A DNA stretch of 64,000 nt from Parietaria judaica (taxonomy: Eukaryota; Streptophyta; Magnoliopsida; Rosales; Urticaceae). A program made the translations under genes and the position numbers. Every line of letters begins with the position of its first letter. The first letter of the stretch is position 1. The notes under the pieces were generated by a model. That model was not told where the DNA came from. It worked only from the letters and a program-made list of their open reading frames with translations, and did not search any database. Shown here in pieces: positions 10,676 through 21,099 of the stretch. The stretch is taken from the NCBI GenBank assembly GCA_954871525.1, contig OX940868.1:13084556-13148555 (forward strand), given 5' to 3'.

Positions 10676-11524
10676 TCAGGTGAGACACTCACCGGTTTCA
10701 TTCTTCTTTTCGTTTTGGAACTTGGGACAATCTCTTTTCCAATGTCCCGTTTCCTTACAAAGGAAGCATTTTCCTTTCTGAGCAGCTTTCTTGCTTTCTG
10801 TCTTTGGCTGGAAATTCTTTCCCCATTTCTTCTTAGGACCGGGCCTTTTCTTCATCATCGAGTTTTTGGAAGAAGAACCTTTCTTGAACATTATGTTCAA
10901 TTCAGATTTCTTCTTAACCAAACCCGAGATGTCCTCAAAGGTTTGCAACTCATTAATCAACTGTGTCAAACCATATTTAAGTTTGTTCATAATGTAGTTA
11001 GTGGTGAATGGAACGAACTCAGGTGACAGCGAGTTAAGAATGATGCTGATATGAGATTTCTCATCCACCACGGCCCCATGCAGCTCAGCCTCATTGAACC
11101 AATTAGTCATACTCATGACGTGGTCACGAACATATGTTCCTGGTTTCATTTTGGCATTCATGTAGCGACGAGTCGCTTCATGTTGAGCTTGCTCAGACTG
11201 CTTTCCATACATACCTTGGAGAGATTCCATGATATCATAAGCAGCGTCCTTTTCCTCTAGCTTGACTCTCAGTGAATCAGTCATGCTAGCCAGCATATAT
11301 GCCTTAGCACGATTGTTTGCATGAATCCAAGAGTCATAGAGTTCCTTTACACCTTTGCCGCTGTTAGCAGCCGGTGAAGGGGGACATTCATTAGTGAGAA
11401 CAAAACGTATGTTTTCACTGATCAAGACAATGTTAATGTTGCTCTTCCATTTTGGAAAGTTACTTCCGGTGAGAGTGTTGTTCGAAAGCAGTGACATGAT
11501 AGGATTAAACATTTTAACTGGCAT
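10676..11524 (-). CDS. Copia Gag (nucleocapsid polyprotein)
   Basis: This is an intact 282-residue frame, so an uninterrupted Gag ORF survives in an element whose Pol is broken. The N-terminal part has the copia gag pattern (GSNFPKWKSNINIVL) followed by the helical UBN2-type region (AKAYMLASMTDSLR, MYGKQSEQAQ). A basic segment (KKRPGPKKKWGK) precedes one zinc knuckle, CFLCKETGHWKRDC, near residue 256 (CX2CX4HX4C). Gag would form the cytoplasmic particle and bind element RNA. A possible intron begins 16 bp before the stop (see the spacer entry), so a spliced form with a slightly different tail is conceivable. Lack of an integrase means any mobility would need help in trans. Confidence 0.88.
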   Translation of the reverse strand: MPVKMFNPIMSLLSNNTLTGSNFPKWKSNINIVLISENIRFVLTNECPPSPAANSGKGVKELYDSWIHANNRAKAYMLASMTDSLRVKLEEKDAAYDIMESLQGMYGKQSEQAQHEATRRYMNAKMKPGTYVRDHVMSMTNWFNEAELHGAVVDEKSHISIILNSLSPEFVPFTTNYIMNKLKYGLTQLINELQTFEDISGLVKKKSELNIMFKKGSSSKNSMMKKRPGPKKKWGKNFQPKTESKKAAQKGKCFLCKETGHWKRDCPKFQNEKKNETGECLT

Positions 11525-13073
11525 TGAAAAAGAAACTTATTAAACTTTATTATAGGTAGAATGTTTTAGAAAATGTTTTATTTGAAATAGTTACATGATG
11601 CAAACATGTTCTGGGTAAAACGTTAAATAAAACCCTTTAACTATTTCGTGATAATTTAACCGACTGTACACGTCGTTGCCGTCCTTAGTGGCATGGTCAC
11701 TCTAGGGTGACTCGCGGTATCAACCGTGTAGTTTGGTTAAACTAAGTTTTAGTCATAAACTTAATTAATATTCATAACAAGAACCACCAAGTTCTCTATG
11801 ATTATTAACTATCACCATAGACGGTTAGGAAGCACCAACTTCCGTGCAAGCTTAACCCATTATTTTCGGTTCTCGGGATCCTCTTGGAAACGTCGTCCTT
11901 AGGGAATGGTCACACTAGGGTGACTCGCGGTCCATTTCCAAGATTCCTCCGTCCCCATATTCTTTTGGAACTATCACGTTGTCAAACCTCCCACAAGCAC
12001 ACCTTCCTTAGGGAATGGACACACTAGGGTGACTCGAGGCGGTGTGGTCAGCAGACCTTGTGTTAGTAATAATGGAGACCTTTGATGTATTCTATACTTG
12101 CCATTGTTTTTAGGAGATAACGTTTTTTATTTCTTATACTAAGTTATAAAAACTTAATATATATAAACTATTAATGACACATTAATGGTTTATATTTCGG
12201 ATTTATTTATTACGACACGTAATTAAATAAGTCCCTTTTATTGTGTTTATTATTTTGTCGGTAGTGATAGATCAATTCGTACATTCTCCAGGTCGATGGG
12301 AGGGGTCCTAACCGGTCACCCAGAAGTGGATGGTGAACCGGCCCCACTTTTGATTCCCTCTTCCTTAGGCAAGATTGTACGATTGAAATTTTTCCGACTC
12401 ATAATAAACACATTTACATTTACTCTTTATTATTTATATCTATCCTAAATATGACATATTAATAATGATTCAAACATAGACACTATGTTTAAGGGTTATG
12501 AAAATAGGTTATAATAAATTATATCTATGATGAATATAATTAATTATTTCTAGGGATCCGGTTCAGAATAAATTCCGACCCATAATTAAAAATTACGTAC
12601 GTGGGCCCTCCGGGCCTAAGCCCGGGCCCACGTCCCTAGGAGAAGCCACGCCCAACCAGCCGAAGAGGCCAGGGCAGCGCCCACCTCGCGCTGGGCCCGC
12701 AGGCCCATTCCGCTGCCAGGCAGCGTAGGCCGCAGGCCAGAGCGCGAGGCCCAGGCGCTGCGCGCCAGGGCAACCCGCAAGGGTCTCGCCCTGGGCCTCG
12801 CCCTGGCGTGGGCTTCGCTACAGGCCTGGCCTGTGGCGACTAGGGTTTTGACCCTGGGCTGCAGCGGCAGCCCCTGGTCAACCCGTGCCACGGCTTGGGC
12901 TGCGCCTAGCAGCCCGGCCATTTTTCCGGTCCGATTCTTTCGGGTCGGGAATTAATTAAATTAATATTAAAATATCTAGAAATAAATTTCAATTTTAATT
13001 ATTAATTTATTCATCAAATAATTCATTCTTTAAACCCATTAATTAAATTACGTAATTATTTATCCTTGAACTA
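11525..13073 (-). other. Copia leader with three GTGACTCGCGG-type repeats and a GC-rich block
   Basis: Between PBS and gag lies a leader of about 1.5 kb. A degenerate repeat around CCTTAGGGAATGG and CTAGGGTGACTCG occurs at about 11675-11720, 11892-11930 and 12005-12042. A GC-rich island (12600-12925) made of GGGCC, GCCTGGCC and similar words stands out from the AT-rich surroundings. A 101-residue minus-strand frame inside it looks compositional. RNA structure or packaging roles are possible but not shown. Confidence 0.5.
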
Positions 13074-13087
13074 TGGCTCTGATACCA
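13074..13087 (-). other. Copia primer-binding site (initiator Met-tRNA)
   Basis: The minus strand reads TGGTATCAGAGCCA two bases after the LTR end. This is the standard complement to the 3' end of plant initiator Met-tRNA and primes minus-strand synthesis. It fixes the orientation of the element and identifies 13090-15829 as its 5' LTR. Confidence 0.93.
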
Positions 13088-13089
13088 AT

Positions 13090-15829
13090 TGTTGGAAATC
13101 ACGTCTCGGATTCCATATAGTTATCTCGATTTATACCTCCGAACCGTCCGGGCAACATTTAAAAAATTATTTTAAAGCGGAAAAACTTGTTATCCGTATA
13201 ACGGTCCGAATATCGGATAATAACCATATCCCAAGATCTGATAAATATTATGCAATTTAATATTCATAACTCATTATGAATAAACTAGTCATAATAGGAA
13301 ATAAATAGAAAGCAGTAAATGTTTGCATTTATTAACCCAATGCATAAGGCCGTACCTCGTTTGACGATTTTTGGCTGCGCGCTCTGAATCGGGCAGAGCT
13401 CCGCCGGTGCTGAGGGAATCTCCCGTGATCTTCCGGGATATTCTCCTGGAATCCTCGTATTGAAGCGTGGGCTTCGCCGGCAGGACTCCGTCGCAAAACT
13501 TTAACTGATGGTTCTTTTTAAGCTTCCGGAGAAATAGTCTCCTAAGCCGAACCAGAAGAAAGAGATCAGAGAGAAAATTCGCAGACCCTGAGGAAGAGGG
13601 AGAGTTCGAATTTTTCTCTGGGGAAAGGTGTGAAAAATGTGTAGAATGAGCCTCCTATTTATAGGCTCAAAACTATAACCGAATCGGAGATATTCCCTCC
13701 CTAAATTCGAATTTCATTAATTAAATATAATTAATTATCTTAATCCAATGATCCAGATTTAATCTCATCTAAATCCAATGGATATAATTAATTAGGGATT
13801 TAATTAAATAAGAAAGATTTAGATAAATAAAAAATCCAATCTTATCTTCTTATCATCATAAAATTCGAATTATAATATATATATATAATTCGAATCATTA
13901 TTATCTAGATCCAACGGTTGAGATGATTCTTAAAACCGATCTAATGGATCAAATAAGTTTAGGATAAATTGATTTATTAAAAACATTTTTTTCGAATTTA
14001 TCCTTAAACATAATTCGAATATATATAGATATATATATATATATAATTAATCAATTTTCAACCCGACGGTAAAGATTAAATCTTAGACCGATCTAATGGA
14101 TATAATTAATTAATCAAATTCGAAAAATAGAACTTGGTCACCAAGTCATTAATTTCGAATTTATCAATATCCTAATCCAACGGTTGATACTAAATCATAA
14201 CCGATCCAATGGATAATATTGATTTTAGGGATTTGCCAAAATACCAAAACATTTGGTACTTATGCCGCAAATATAGAAATACCAAATCATGCCATTCGAA
14301 TTTTAACTAGGGTTTCATATAACAAACCCTAATGCGAATTTACACATATTAATATATATAAATATATATTTTCATTTATTAATATAAATCTATTAATTAT
14401 TAATTAATTATTAATAAGATATTAATAATTAAATCCAAATAATTAAATTATATTAATAAATCCCGATCTCAATATCACACATAAAAATGTCATGGTGCCA
14501 CACCATCATTTAAATTCGTGACATGTGATTTAATTTCAAAGTTTATCGAACCGATCACAAACTTAGAAAATCCATAAATCACTAACCGTAAGTCGAAATG
14601 ACTTGGTTCATAAAGAAAAGCTGCTTTATAATTTAATTTCCAACAACATGGTGCTGATAGAAAATCTAAATTCTAACTTTCTTTTTGTCAGTTAATTTCG
14701 TGTACCAAAATATGATACTTTTGCCACGCCAACGATAAAACTATCTGATGTCCGACACAGACCTTTCAGTTTTATAAGTCAAGCCAAATGATTAAACATT
14801 ATCCAGAATGTATTTTAATCACGTACGTATCATCCGTTACGGAGCTATCCTGGGGACCATGGACCCGTATCACTTAAGCTCCAACGAACTGCTAGTTGTT
14901 CGTCAAACCTCGAAGTGATTCCACTATAGACCCGAGGCTGCACTCTTTAGTGATACGGTATATGTTATTCCCTTTATATTAGCAGGGTGTCCATTGATAC
15001 AATCAAATTCGGGTTATTGATCTTTCACTTGATGATTCATAAATGAGCAGGCGGTTTTTACCGTTATGCCTCTCATTGTATTTTCATCCTTGACTCAGTC
15101 AGTAATATCATGAGTAACCCACTTATGGTTTCGATTCATAAGTTGCGCATGGGTATCTCTCACTTCTCACCACCGACAATCAAGGGAATCATCATCACTC
15201 TAAAGAGAGCTGTGTGATGCCCATGTCTATGACCAAGCTACCCTTACTGCTGACTTTCATGTTCCCAAAATAATAGTGTTGGGAACAGCGGTAATATTTC
15301 GTATTCTTTAACGGTTAAATCAAAGAACAATCAAGTCAACAGCTTGGACTCAAGATCACTCAGGACTTAGATCGAATATCCATTTGATCATCTACTAGTG
15401 ACTCAACTCCAAGTTATCAGTGACGGTCTTATATGATAACTTCCGGAGTTTAAGTCAGGTCCAGTCCAGTATGAAGACACTTCATACTTAATGCACTTCT
15501 AGTGAGTGTGACACACACAAAATCCAGAATAGGATTATCACTTAGTCACATTAATGACCTTATACGATTAATGGGCTCCCACCCAGTTGATCAGGTCACG
15601 GACATTTTAAGTTCATTTATTATGATTATTAATTCTTCCTCACATTGACTCTGTTGTGATAATAATAACATAATTGCATCCTTCATGAACTAAGGAATCA
15701 AACATTCTATTTTACTCTACCAAAAACTATAATAAGATTATCATAATAAGCATCATCTTTATTCAACGACTTGTCATAATCTTTTACAAAGGGATAAAAT
15801 ATCTTGTTTAAGGACACACATGTCCAACA
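13090..15829 (-). repeat. Copia 5' LTR, shared by two internal regions
   Basis: A 2740-bp LTR, near identical to 5798-8535. The TATA box for the element transcript is in CCTATTTATAGG at 13654-13665 (minus strand). The LTR is unusual in having a PPT and pol 3' end on its outer side (15830 upward) as well as a PBS on its inner side. It therefore once served as 3' LTR of one unit and 5' LTR of the next, as expected after unequal recombination between LTRs. Confidence 0.92.
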
Positions 15830-16552
15830 ATCTCCCACTTGTACGTAAAGAAGATGACCCATGTCTCTCAGACCCATACTTTCCAGATGCCTCCTGAATA
15901 TTTTCTCTGGCAACGTCTTGGTGAATGGATCAGCCAGATTGTCTTCCGAGGCTATTTTCACAACCCTTACGTCGCCACGGCGCACTATTTCTCTTATGAG
16001 ATGGTATTTGCGTTCTATATGTTTTGCCTTGTTATGGTCTCTGGGCTCTTTAGAATTTGCCACCGCACCACTGTTGTCACAGTATAGTGTTTGGGGCCCA
16101 TCTACATCTGGAACAACTCCCATTTCTATGTAGAAATTCTTGAGCCAAACTGATTCTTTGGCAGCCTCACAAGCTGCCACGTATTCAGCTTCCATGGTGG
16201 AATCTGCGATACAGGATTGCTTTACGCTTCTCTAGAATATCGCTCCACCAGCAAGGGTGTACACTGCTCCTGACGTCGATTTTCTCGTGTCTCTATCAGA
16301 CATAAAGTCTGAATCAGAGTATCCTAGTGGATTCAGTTCTGATCCTGAAAAACACTAACATATAGTTTCTCGTTCTCTGAAGATACTTGAGAATGTTCTT
16401 CACTGCTGTCCAGTGAGCCATACCAGGGTTGGATTGGTATCTACTAACAATTCCCACAGCGTAACAGATGTCTGGTCTAGTACACTGCATAGCGTACATC
16501 AGACTTCCCACTGCTGAAGCATAGGGTATTCTCCTCATCACATCTTGCTCTT
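15830..16552 (-). pseudogene. Second copia internal fragment (RNase H end)
   Basis: This duplicates 8536-9249 with few differences. The 15707-16195 frame is intact from EAEYVAACEA through KHIERKYHLIREIV to TKTLPEKIF, without the one-base deletion of the other copy. An extra A in a run near 16347 and a TAG-creating change near 16233 break it upstream. The fragment stops abruptly at about 16552, where gypsy sequence begins. It has no gag, PBS or 5' LTR of its own. Confidence 0.9.
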
Positions 16553-17168
16553 TGCCTAGTTCGAGGGCTTCGACTGGAACTTTGCCTAGTTCTTCGTCGT
16601 CAGCTCCTGACGCCATCCTCGCTAATGTGTTGGCCTCGGAGTTCTCCGCTCGGGGTATTTGAGCGATCTCATACCATGCCAAGAACTCCAGGCGGTGCTG
16701 CGTTTCCGCGAGATAAGCTGCCATGTTCTCCTCTTTTGCCTGGTACTCGCTCTCCACTTGTTTTACGATCAGTTGAGAGTCACAGTGGATTTTCAGGTTT
16801 CTCACTTCGAGCTTCCGCGCGATTTGGAGTCCGGCCAGCAGGGCCTCGTATTCCGCTTCGTTATTTGTGGCCCTGAATCCGAAACGGATGGCGTAACACA
16901 GCTTCCCGCCCTCGGGGTTGGTAAACAGGATCCTTGCACCTGAGCCATTGGCGTTAGAGGCACCATCCACGTGAAGGCTCCAGATAGGTCCGTCGGGACT
17001 TGATTTTCGTTTTACTGCGTGTGGCAGTCTGTCGAGCTCCTCCTCAGTCTCGACCTTTGTTTCGTATGTGAATTCAACGATGAAGTCCGCCACTGCTTGT
17101 GCCTTGATATCGATTCGAGGCTGGTACTTCACACCGTATTCCCCCAACTCTTGTGACCAGATTGTCAT
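16314..17168 (-). pseudogene. Chimeric frame: gypsy archaeal-type RNase H fused to copia Pol
   Basis: The first part (17168 down to about 16553) is the second RNase H of Tat elements. It carries LHVDGASNANGSGA (catalytic Asp), NNEAEYEALLAGL (Glu) and HCDSQLIVKQ (Asp). The last acidic site looks changed, ENSEANTLARM, where Asp is usual after the Ala. After ALELGK the frame crosses, without interruption, into copia sequence (EQDVMRRIPYASAVGS ... RYQSNPGMAHW) and ends in frameshifted residues. The 13-mer GAACTAGGCAAAG occurs twice, about 28 bp apart, on the gypsy side of the join, which looks like templated filler. The frame is separated from the gypsy RT frame by one stop (TGA at 17169-17171). 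Confidence 0.85.
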
Positions 17169-19280
17169 TCAAGACGAGGTGCCTTTGAGGAGTGCCTTGC
17201 GGACCGGGTGCTCGGTCCGTACTATGATCTGGTGGGCTTGGAAGTACGGTCGGAGTTTCTTTGCGGTGGTGATTAGTGCGAGTGCCAACTTCTCGATTTG
17301 CGTGTATCGGGTCTCTGCGTCGAGGAGAGCTTTGCTGACGTAGTAGACCGGTAATTGTTTCTTATCCTCTTCTCGGACCAGGACTCCACTGACGGCCCGG
17401 GTCGAGATGGAGAGGTAGAGGAACAGGGCTTCTTCATCCTTCGGCTTTGACAGCAGGGGCGGCGAACCAAGGTAAGCTTTCAGCTCTTGGAAGGCAGCCT
17501 CGCATTTCTCGTCCCAGGTGAAATCCTTCCCGCCTTTTAGGGCCTGGAAGAATGGCTGACACCGGTCCGTTGCTTTCGACACGAACCGCCCTAGGGCGTT
17601 GATGCGTCCGTTGAGGCTCTGTACTTCCTTGATCCTTCGAGGGCTCTTCATCTCGATCAGAGCCCGAATTTTTTCAGGATTTGCTTCGATTCCTCGTCTG
17701 TTTACTATGAACCCTAAGAATTTCCCCGACTCGACTCCGAAAGCGCATTTAGCTGGATTCAGCTTCATTTGATACCTTCGGAGGAGCATAAAGGTTTCTC
17801 GAAGGTCTTTGACGTGGTCGTTTTCTTGAAGGCTTTTGACGATCATGTCGTCGACATAAACTTCCATGGTTTTCCCAATGAGCTGGGCAAACATTCTGTT
17901 GACCAAGCGTTGGTACGTGGCTCCGGCATTCCTGAGGCCGAAGGGCATAACCTTGTAGCAGTAGAGACCGCGGTCGGTGATGAACGTGGTGTGTATCTGG
18001 TCGGGTTCGTGCATTCGGATTTGGTTATATCCCGAATATGCGTCCATCATGCTCATGAGTTGGTGGCCAGCGGTCGCGACTACCAATTGGTCGATCCTTG
18101 GTAAAGGAAAGCAATCCTTCGGACAGGCCGTGTTTAGGTCGGAATAGTCTATGCAGATCCGCCACTTGCCGTTAGGTTTCTTGACCATCAAGACGTTGGA
18201 TACCCATTCTGGGTATGTGACTTCTTTGATGAAGTCCGCGGCGATGATCTTGTTGACTTCGTCGTTGATGGCTTGGTACCTTTCGGGGTTGAACGCCCGC
18301 CGACGTTGTATTTTAGGTGTCTTGCCCTTCTCGATGTTGAGTCTGTGGACGACAACTTCGGGGTCAATGCCAGGCATGTCGGCATGTGACCAGGCGAAGA
18401 CGTCTTTGAACTCTCGCAAGAACGCGATCAGTTGCGTTTTGATCATGACGGGCAGCTGGGCACCGACTGAGATGGTTCTTTCCGGTTTTTCTTCATCCAA
18501 TGTGACGGGAGTCACGTCGGAAGAGGGTTCCATCGTGGGTTTGCGTCTCTCGTCCCTCGGGTCGAGCTCGCTGAACGTCCGAGCCTTTTCTGATGCGGGA
18601 ATGAGATCATCACTCGGCTGCTGGATTGTGTGGACGACCAGTTCGTTCCTCCCAGCTCTCGTTCCCTGAGCGTAACAGGTTCTGGATTCTCGTTGGCTTC
18701 CCCTCATGATCCCTATTCCGTTTTCCGTTGGGAACTTTACGAGCAAATGGAAGGTGGAGGCGATGGCCTGGAGTTTGTTGAGGGACGGCCTTCCCATGAT
18801 GATGTTGTAAGATGATGGTTGGTCCACTACAAGGTACCTGATCATTTTTGTGACCATGGCCCCCTCTTCGGATCCGAATGTTGTCGGGAGGTCAATGGCT
18901 CCTTCGGCGAAGACTGGTTTCCCGTTGAATCCGTAGAGCGGAGTCTTGATGGGTGTCGGGATCAGGCCTCCCAGACTCATGCGGTCCAAGGCTGTCTTGA
19001 AGATGACGTCGGCCGAACTTCCACTATCGACCAACACTCGCCTTAGCCGGTTGTTGGCGATCAGTGTCTCTATAACGATGGCGTCGTTGTGGGGGTGCGA
19101 GATCCTTCGAGCTTCTTCTTCCGTGAAAGTGATGGCTTGGCCGGGGAGCACTGTCGTCAAACTGGTCAGGTTTGTGAAGTTAACCTGTTGATCTTCGTTC
19201 TCTCCCTCAAGGGCCCGGGCATATCTCTTTCGCTTGTTGTTGGAATCCCCAGTTTCCGGTCCGCCTAGGATAGTGGACAC
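17169..19280 (-). CDS. Gypsy (Tat) Pol: protease, reverse transcriptase, RNase H
   Basis: An open frame of 703 codons, in the same frame as the 3' part of gag. The listed first codon is GTG, so it is probably made as part of Gag-Pol. Protease: VLVDSGSSADV, Asp near residue 85. RT: WRICIDYSDLN, MDAYSGYNQIRM, PFGLRNAGATYQR and the catalytic YVDDMIVKS. Connection and RNase H: FLGFIVNRRGIEANPEK, then LYLSISTRAVSGVLV, where the usual catalytic Asp is absent, as is typical for Tat elements that recruited a second RNase H. The frame ends at a TGA just before MTIWSQELGEYG, which should be continuous with it. That fits a CGA to TGA change. Integrase, which should come further downstream, is missing. 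Confidence 0.9.
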   Translation of the reverse strand: MSTILGGPETGDSNNKRKRYARALEGENEDQQVNFTNLTSLTTVLPGQAITFTEEEARRISHPHNDAIVIETLIANNRLRRVLVDSGSSADVIFKTALDRMSLGGLIPTPIKTPLYGFNGKPVFAEGAIDLPTTFGSEEGAMVTKMIRYLVVDQPSSYNIIMGRPSLNKLQAIASTFHLLVKFPTENGIGIMRGSQRESRTCYAQGTRAGRNELVVHTIQQPSDDLIPASEKARTFSELDPRDERRKPTMEPSSDVTPVTLDEEKPERTISVGAQLPVMIKTQLIAFLREFKDVFAWSHADMPGIDPEVVVHRLNIEKGKTPKIQRRRAFNPERYQAINDEVNKIIAADFIKEVTYPEWVSNVLMVKKPNGKWRICIDYSDLNTACPKDCFPLPRIDQLVVATAGHQLMSMMDAYSGYNQIRMHEPDQIHTTFITDRGLYCYKVMPFGLRNAGATYQRLVNRMFAQLIGKTMEVYVDDMIVKSLQENDHVKDLRETFMLLRRYQMKLNPAKCAFGVESGKFLGFIVNRRGIEANPEKIRALIEMKSPRRIKEVQSLNGRINALGRFVSKATDRCQPFFQALKGGKDFTWDEKCEAAFQELKAYLGSPPLLSKPKDEEALFLYLSISTRAVSGVLVREEDKKQLPVYYVSKALLDAETRYTQIEKLALALITTAKKLRPYFQAHQIIVRTEHPVRKALLKGTSS

Positions 19281-19409
19281 GACGTGATATTGGGGCGTTT
19301 TGCCCTTGGATCGTTCTTCATCCTGGCGAGATTTATTTGGGTGATTCTCTCGGGGTTGTTCGTCTTCTCAAGGCGGAGGGTCGCTGGCTTGTCTGCTTCC
19401 TGCCACGAG

Positions 19410-21087
19410 TTATTTAACGAACTCTTTGAGTTGCCCGTCTTGGATGAGCTGCTCGATCTGTTTCTTAAGCTGCCAACATTCTGACGTCAGGTGGCCGTGA
19501 TCTTGGTGGTACTCGCAATAACGGCTTTTATCTTTGTTAGCCCTCTTGGGCAGGGGCCGTGGAGGACTGAACTTCTCTTTGTGGAGGTTGAAGATTGTAG
19601 CCGGCGACGCGGTTAGTGCGGTGTAGACCGTGTTTCTCCGGAACCCGTCTGCCTGCTTCGGACGTTGTTGTCGCCCTTCAGAGCTCGACTGCTGGCGTTG
19701 CCTCTTCCTTTGGGGTTCGTTGTCGTATCCCCTTTGGTTGTTCCTATTTTGCTCGTCGAGATTGAGCTGGCTTCGACTGTCGAAATACTCGTCGGCGGCG
19801 ATATCTTCTGCCGCCCTAGCCATGAGCTCGGCCATGGAAGCGGGCCTTTTTTTGACGAGGGAGCGCGCGAACTCGCTTACCGGGAGACCGTCAATTACCG
19901 CGGTGACGGCGTCGTCGTCGGTGTAGCTGGCGACTTTATTTGCTTCTTCCGTGAACCTTCTCAAGTAGGCTTGGAGGGATTCGTCTTTGCGCTGTTTGAC
20001 GGACCATAGGTACGATTTTCCTTTGCGTTGCGTTATTGAGCTAGCGAAGCGGGATATGAAGTTCCTTCAATTCTTTGAAGGACTCGATTGACCCCTTGGG
20101 GAGTCCTTGGTACCACTCAAAGGCCGCTCCAGCGAGCGTGAGGCAGAACGCCTGACACATCGTGGAGGAAGAGCATCCTTTAACTCGCATGGAGAACTGG
20201 TACTGCACAAGATGGTACGTGGGATCGGTCGTGCCATAGTAGGTGAGGTTTAACGGGAACCGGAGATCCCCGCTAAGATCCTCGTCAAGTAGGCGGCTTG
20301 CGAGAGGGGAGATGATTCCCTCTGCCATGCTTTGTTTGGCGGGATCAGTACTGTTGGCTATGGCGAGCTCTCTTAGTTCCCGCCTCAGAGCCTGGACTTC
20401 GTTTCTTAGTCCATTGTCTTGTGAGGGCGCCATTGGATCATGCGTCGGGGCCGTGTTAATCTCTCTCGCCATAGGGCGAACGGTAGGGGGTGCGGAACTT
20501 TCAGATCCTTCGGAATCGGTCTCGTCGGGATCCCCTTGGGGACGGGGATTCGCGTTTCGTCGATTCAGGCGTCGTCGCAAGTCTCCTTCACCACGGGTTC
20601 GGTTTAGACGGTGGCGGAGGTCCTCCTCGTCGCCCAATCGCGTCGGAACAGGTGCTTGCTGGCGACGAGGATTCTTCCACACCCTCATGCTATCAGCGTT
20701 GCTTTCGTCATCCCCTAGACGGTCAAAGACAGACCGCCGGGTCGTCTGTGATTATTCCGGCTCCTGAACTTCTCGGCGAGCCGCCTGAGTCGCAGGCGGG
20801 CCTCGTTGAGTATGTTCGAGGGCCTCCTCTGGACCATCGTCTTCGTTTATGGCTTCGAGGTTGGTATCTTCGTGACCAAGGCGTTTGGACACAAGGTCAG
20901 TTAGGCGGAAGACACTGTCTTCCAGTCGGGCCAGTCGTTCTTTTTCCACGTTGACGGCGGGCTGCTGACGAGTGCTTGTCTCTGGCTGGTCTCGCGTCCG
21001 GGTTTGGCGCGCATAAACCCGGGCCCGAGTGTTAAGAGCGACACTTCCCGCAGGTTGGGAAGACGTGCCTTCTGTCGATTTCGACAT
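19410..21087 (-). pseudogene. Gypsy (Tat) Gag, broken
   Basis: The frame opens at 21087 (MSKSTEGTSSQPAG) with an Arg-rich, coiled N-terminal part (KERLARLEDSVFRLTDLV). A TAA at 20752-20754 interrupts it. The same frame resumes through the retrotransposon-gag core (LTYYGTTDPTYHLVQYQFSM, LAGAAFEWYQGLPKGSI). A small indel near 20065 then shifts the frame. The shifted frame restores FISRFASSITQRKGKS and continues to a zinc knuckle CEYHQDHGHLTSEC, a C-H-H-C variant usual in Tat Gag. TAA at 19410 and a TGA about 40 bases further stand between gag and pol. Confidence 0.88.
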
Positions 21088-21099
21088 CGGGTTCTGAGT

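Larger units (their letters stand above)
5798..15829 (-). mobile_element. Ty1/copia element with 2.7-kb LTRs, lacking protease and integrase
   Basis: LTRs at 5798-8535 and 13090-15829 start TGTTGGAAATC and end GTCCAACA, a short inverted terminus, and are nearly identical. On the minus strand the order is 5' LTR (13090-15829), PBS for initiator Met-tRNA, a long leader, gag, RT, RNase H, PPT and 3' LTR (5798-8535). The RNase H following RT in Pol, with no integrase after it, together with the PBS, fits Ty1/copia. Between gag (ends 10676) and the start of RT (about 10240) only about 430 bp remain. There is no room for protease and integrase. The element is inserted in, or recombined into, the gypsy element. 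No target duplication can be seen because the right side is a rearrangement junction. Confidence 0.9.

Noticed and set aside
12616..12921. 101-codon Ala/Arg-rich minus-strand frame
   Set aside because: It sits in a short GC-rich repetitive island of the copia leader and has no recognisable domain.
17769..19926. Plus-strand frames of 60-170 codons across the gypsy pol and gag
   Set aside because: Antisense shadows of the verified RT and gag frames.
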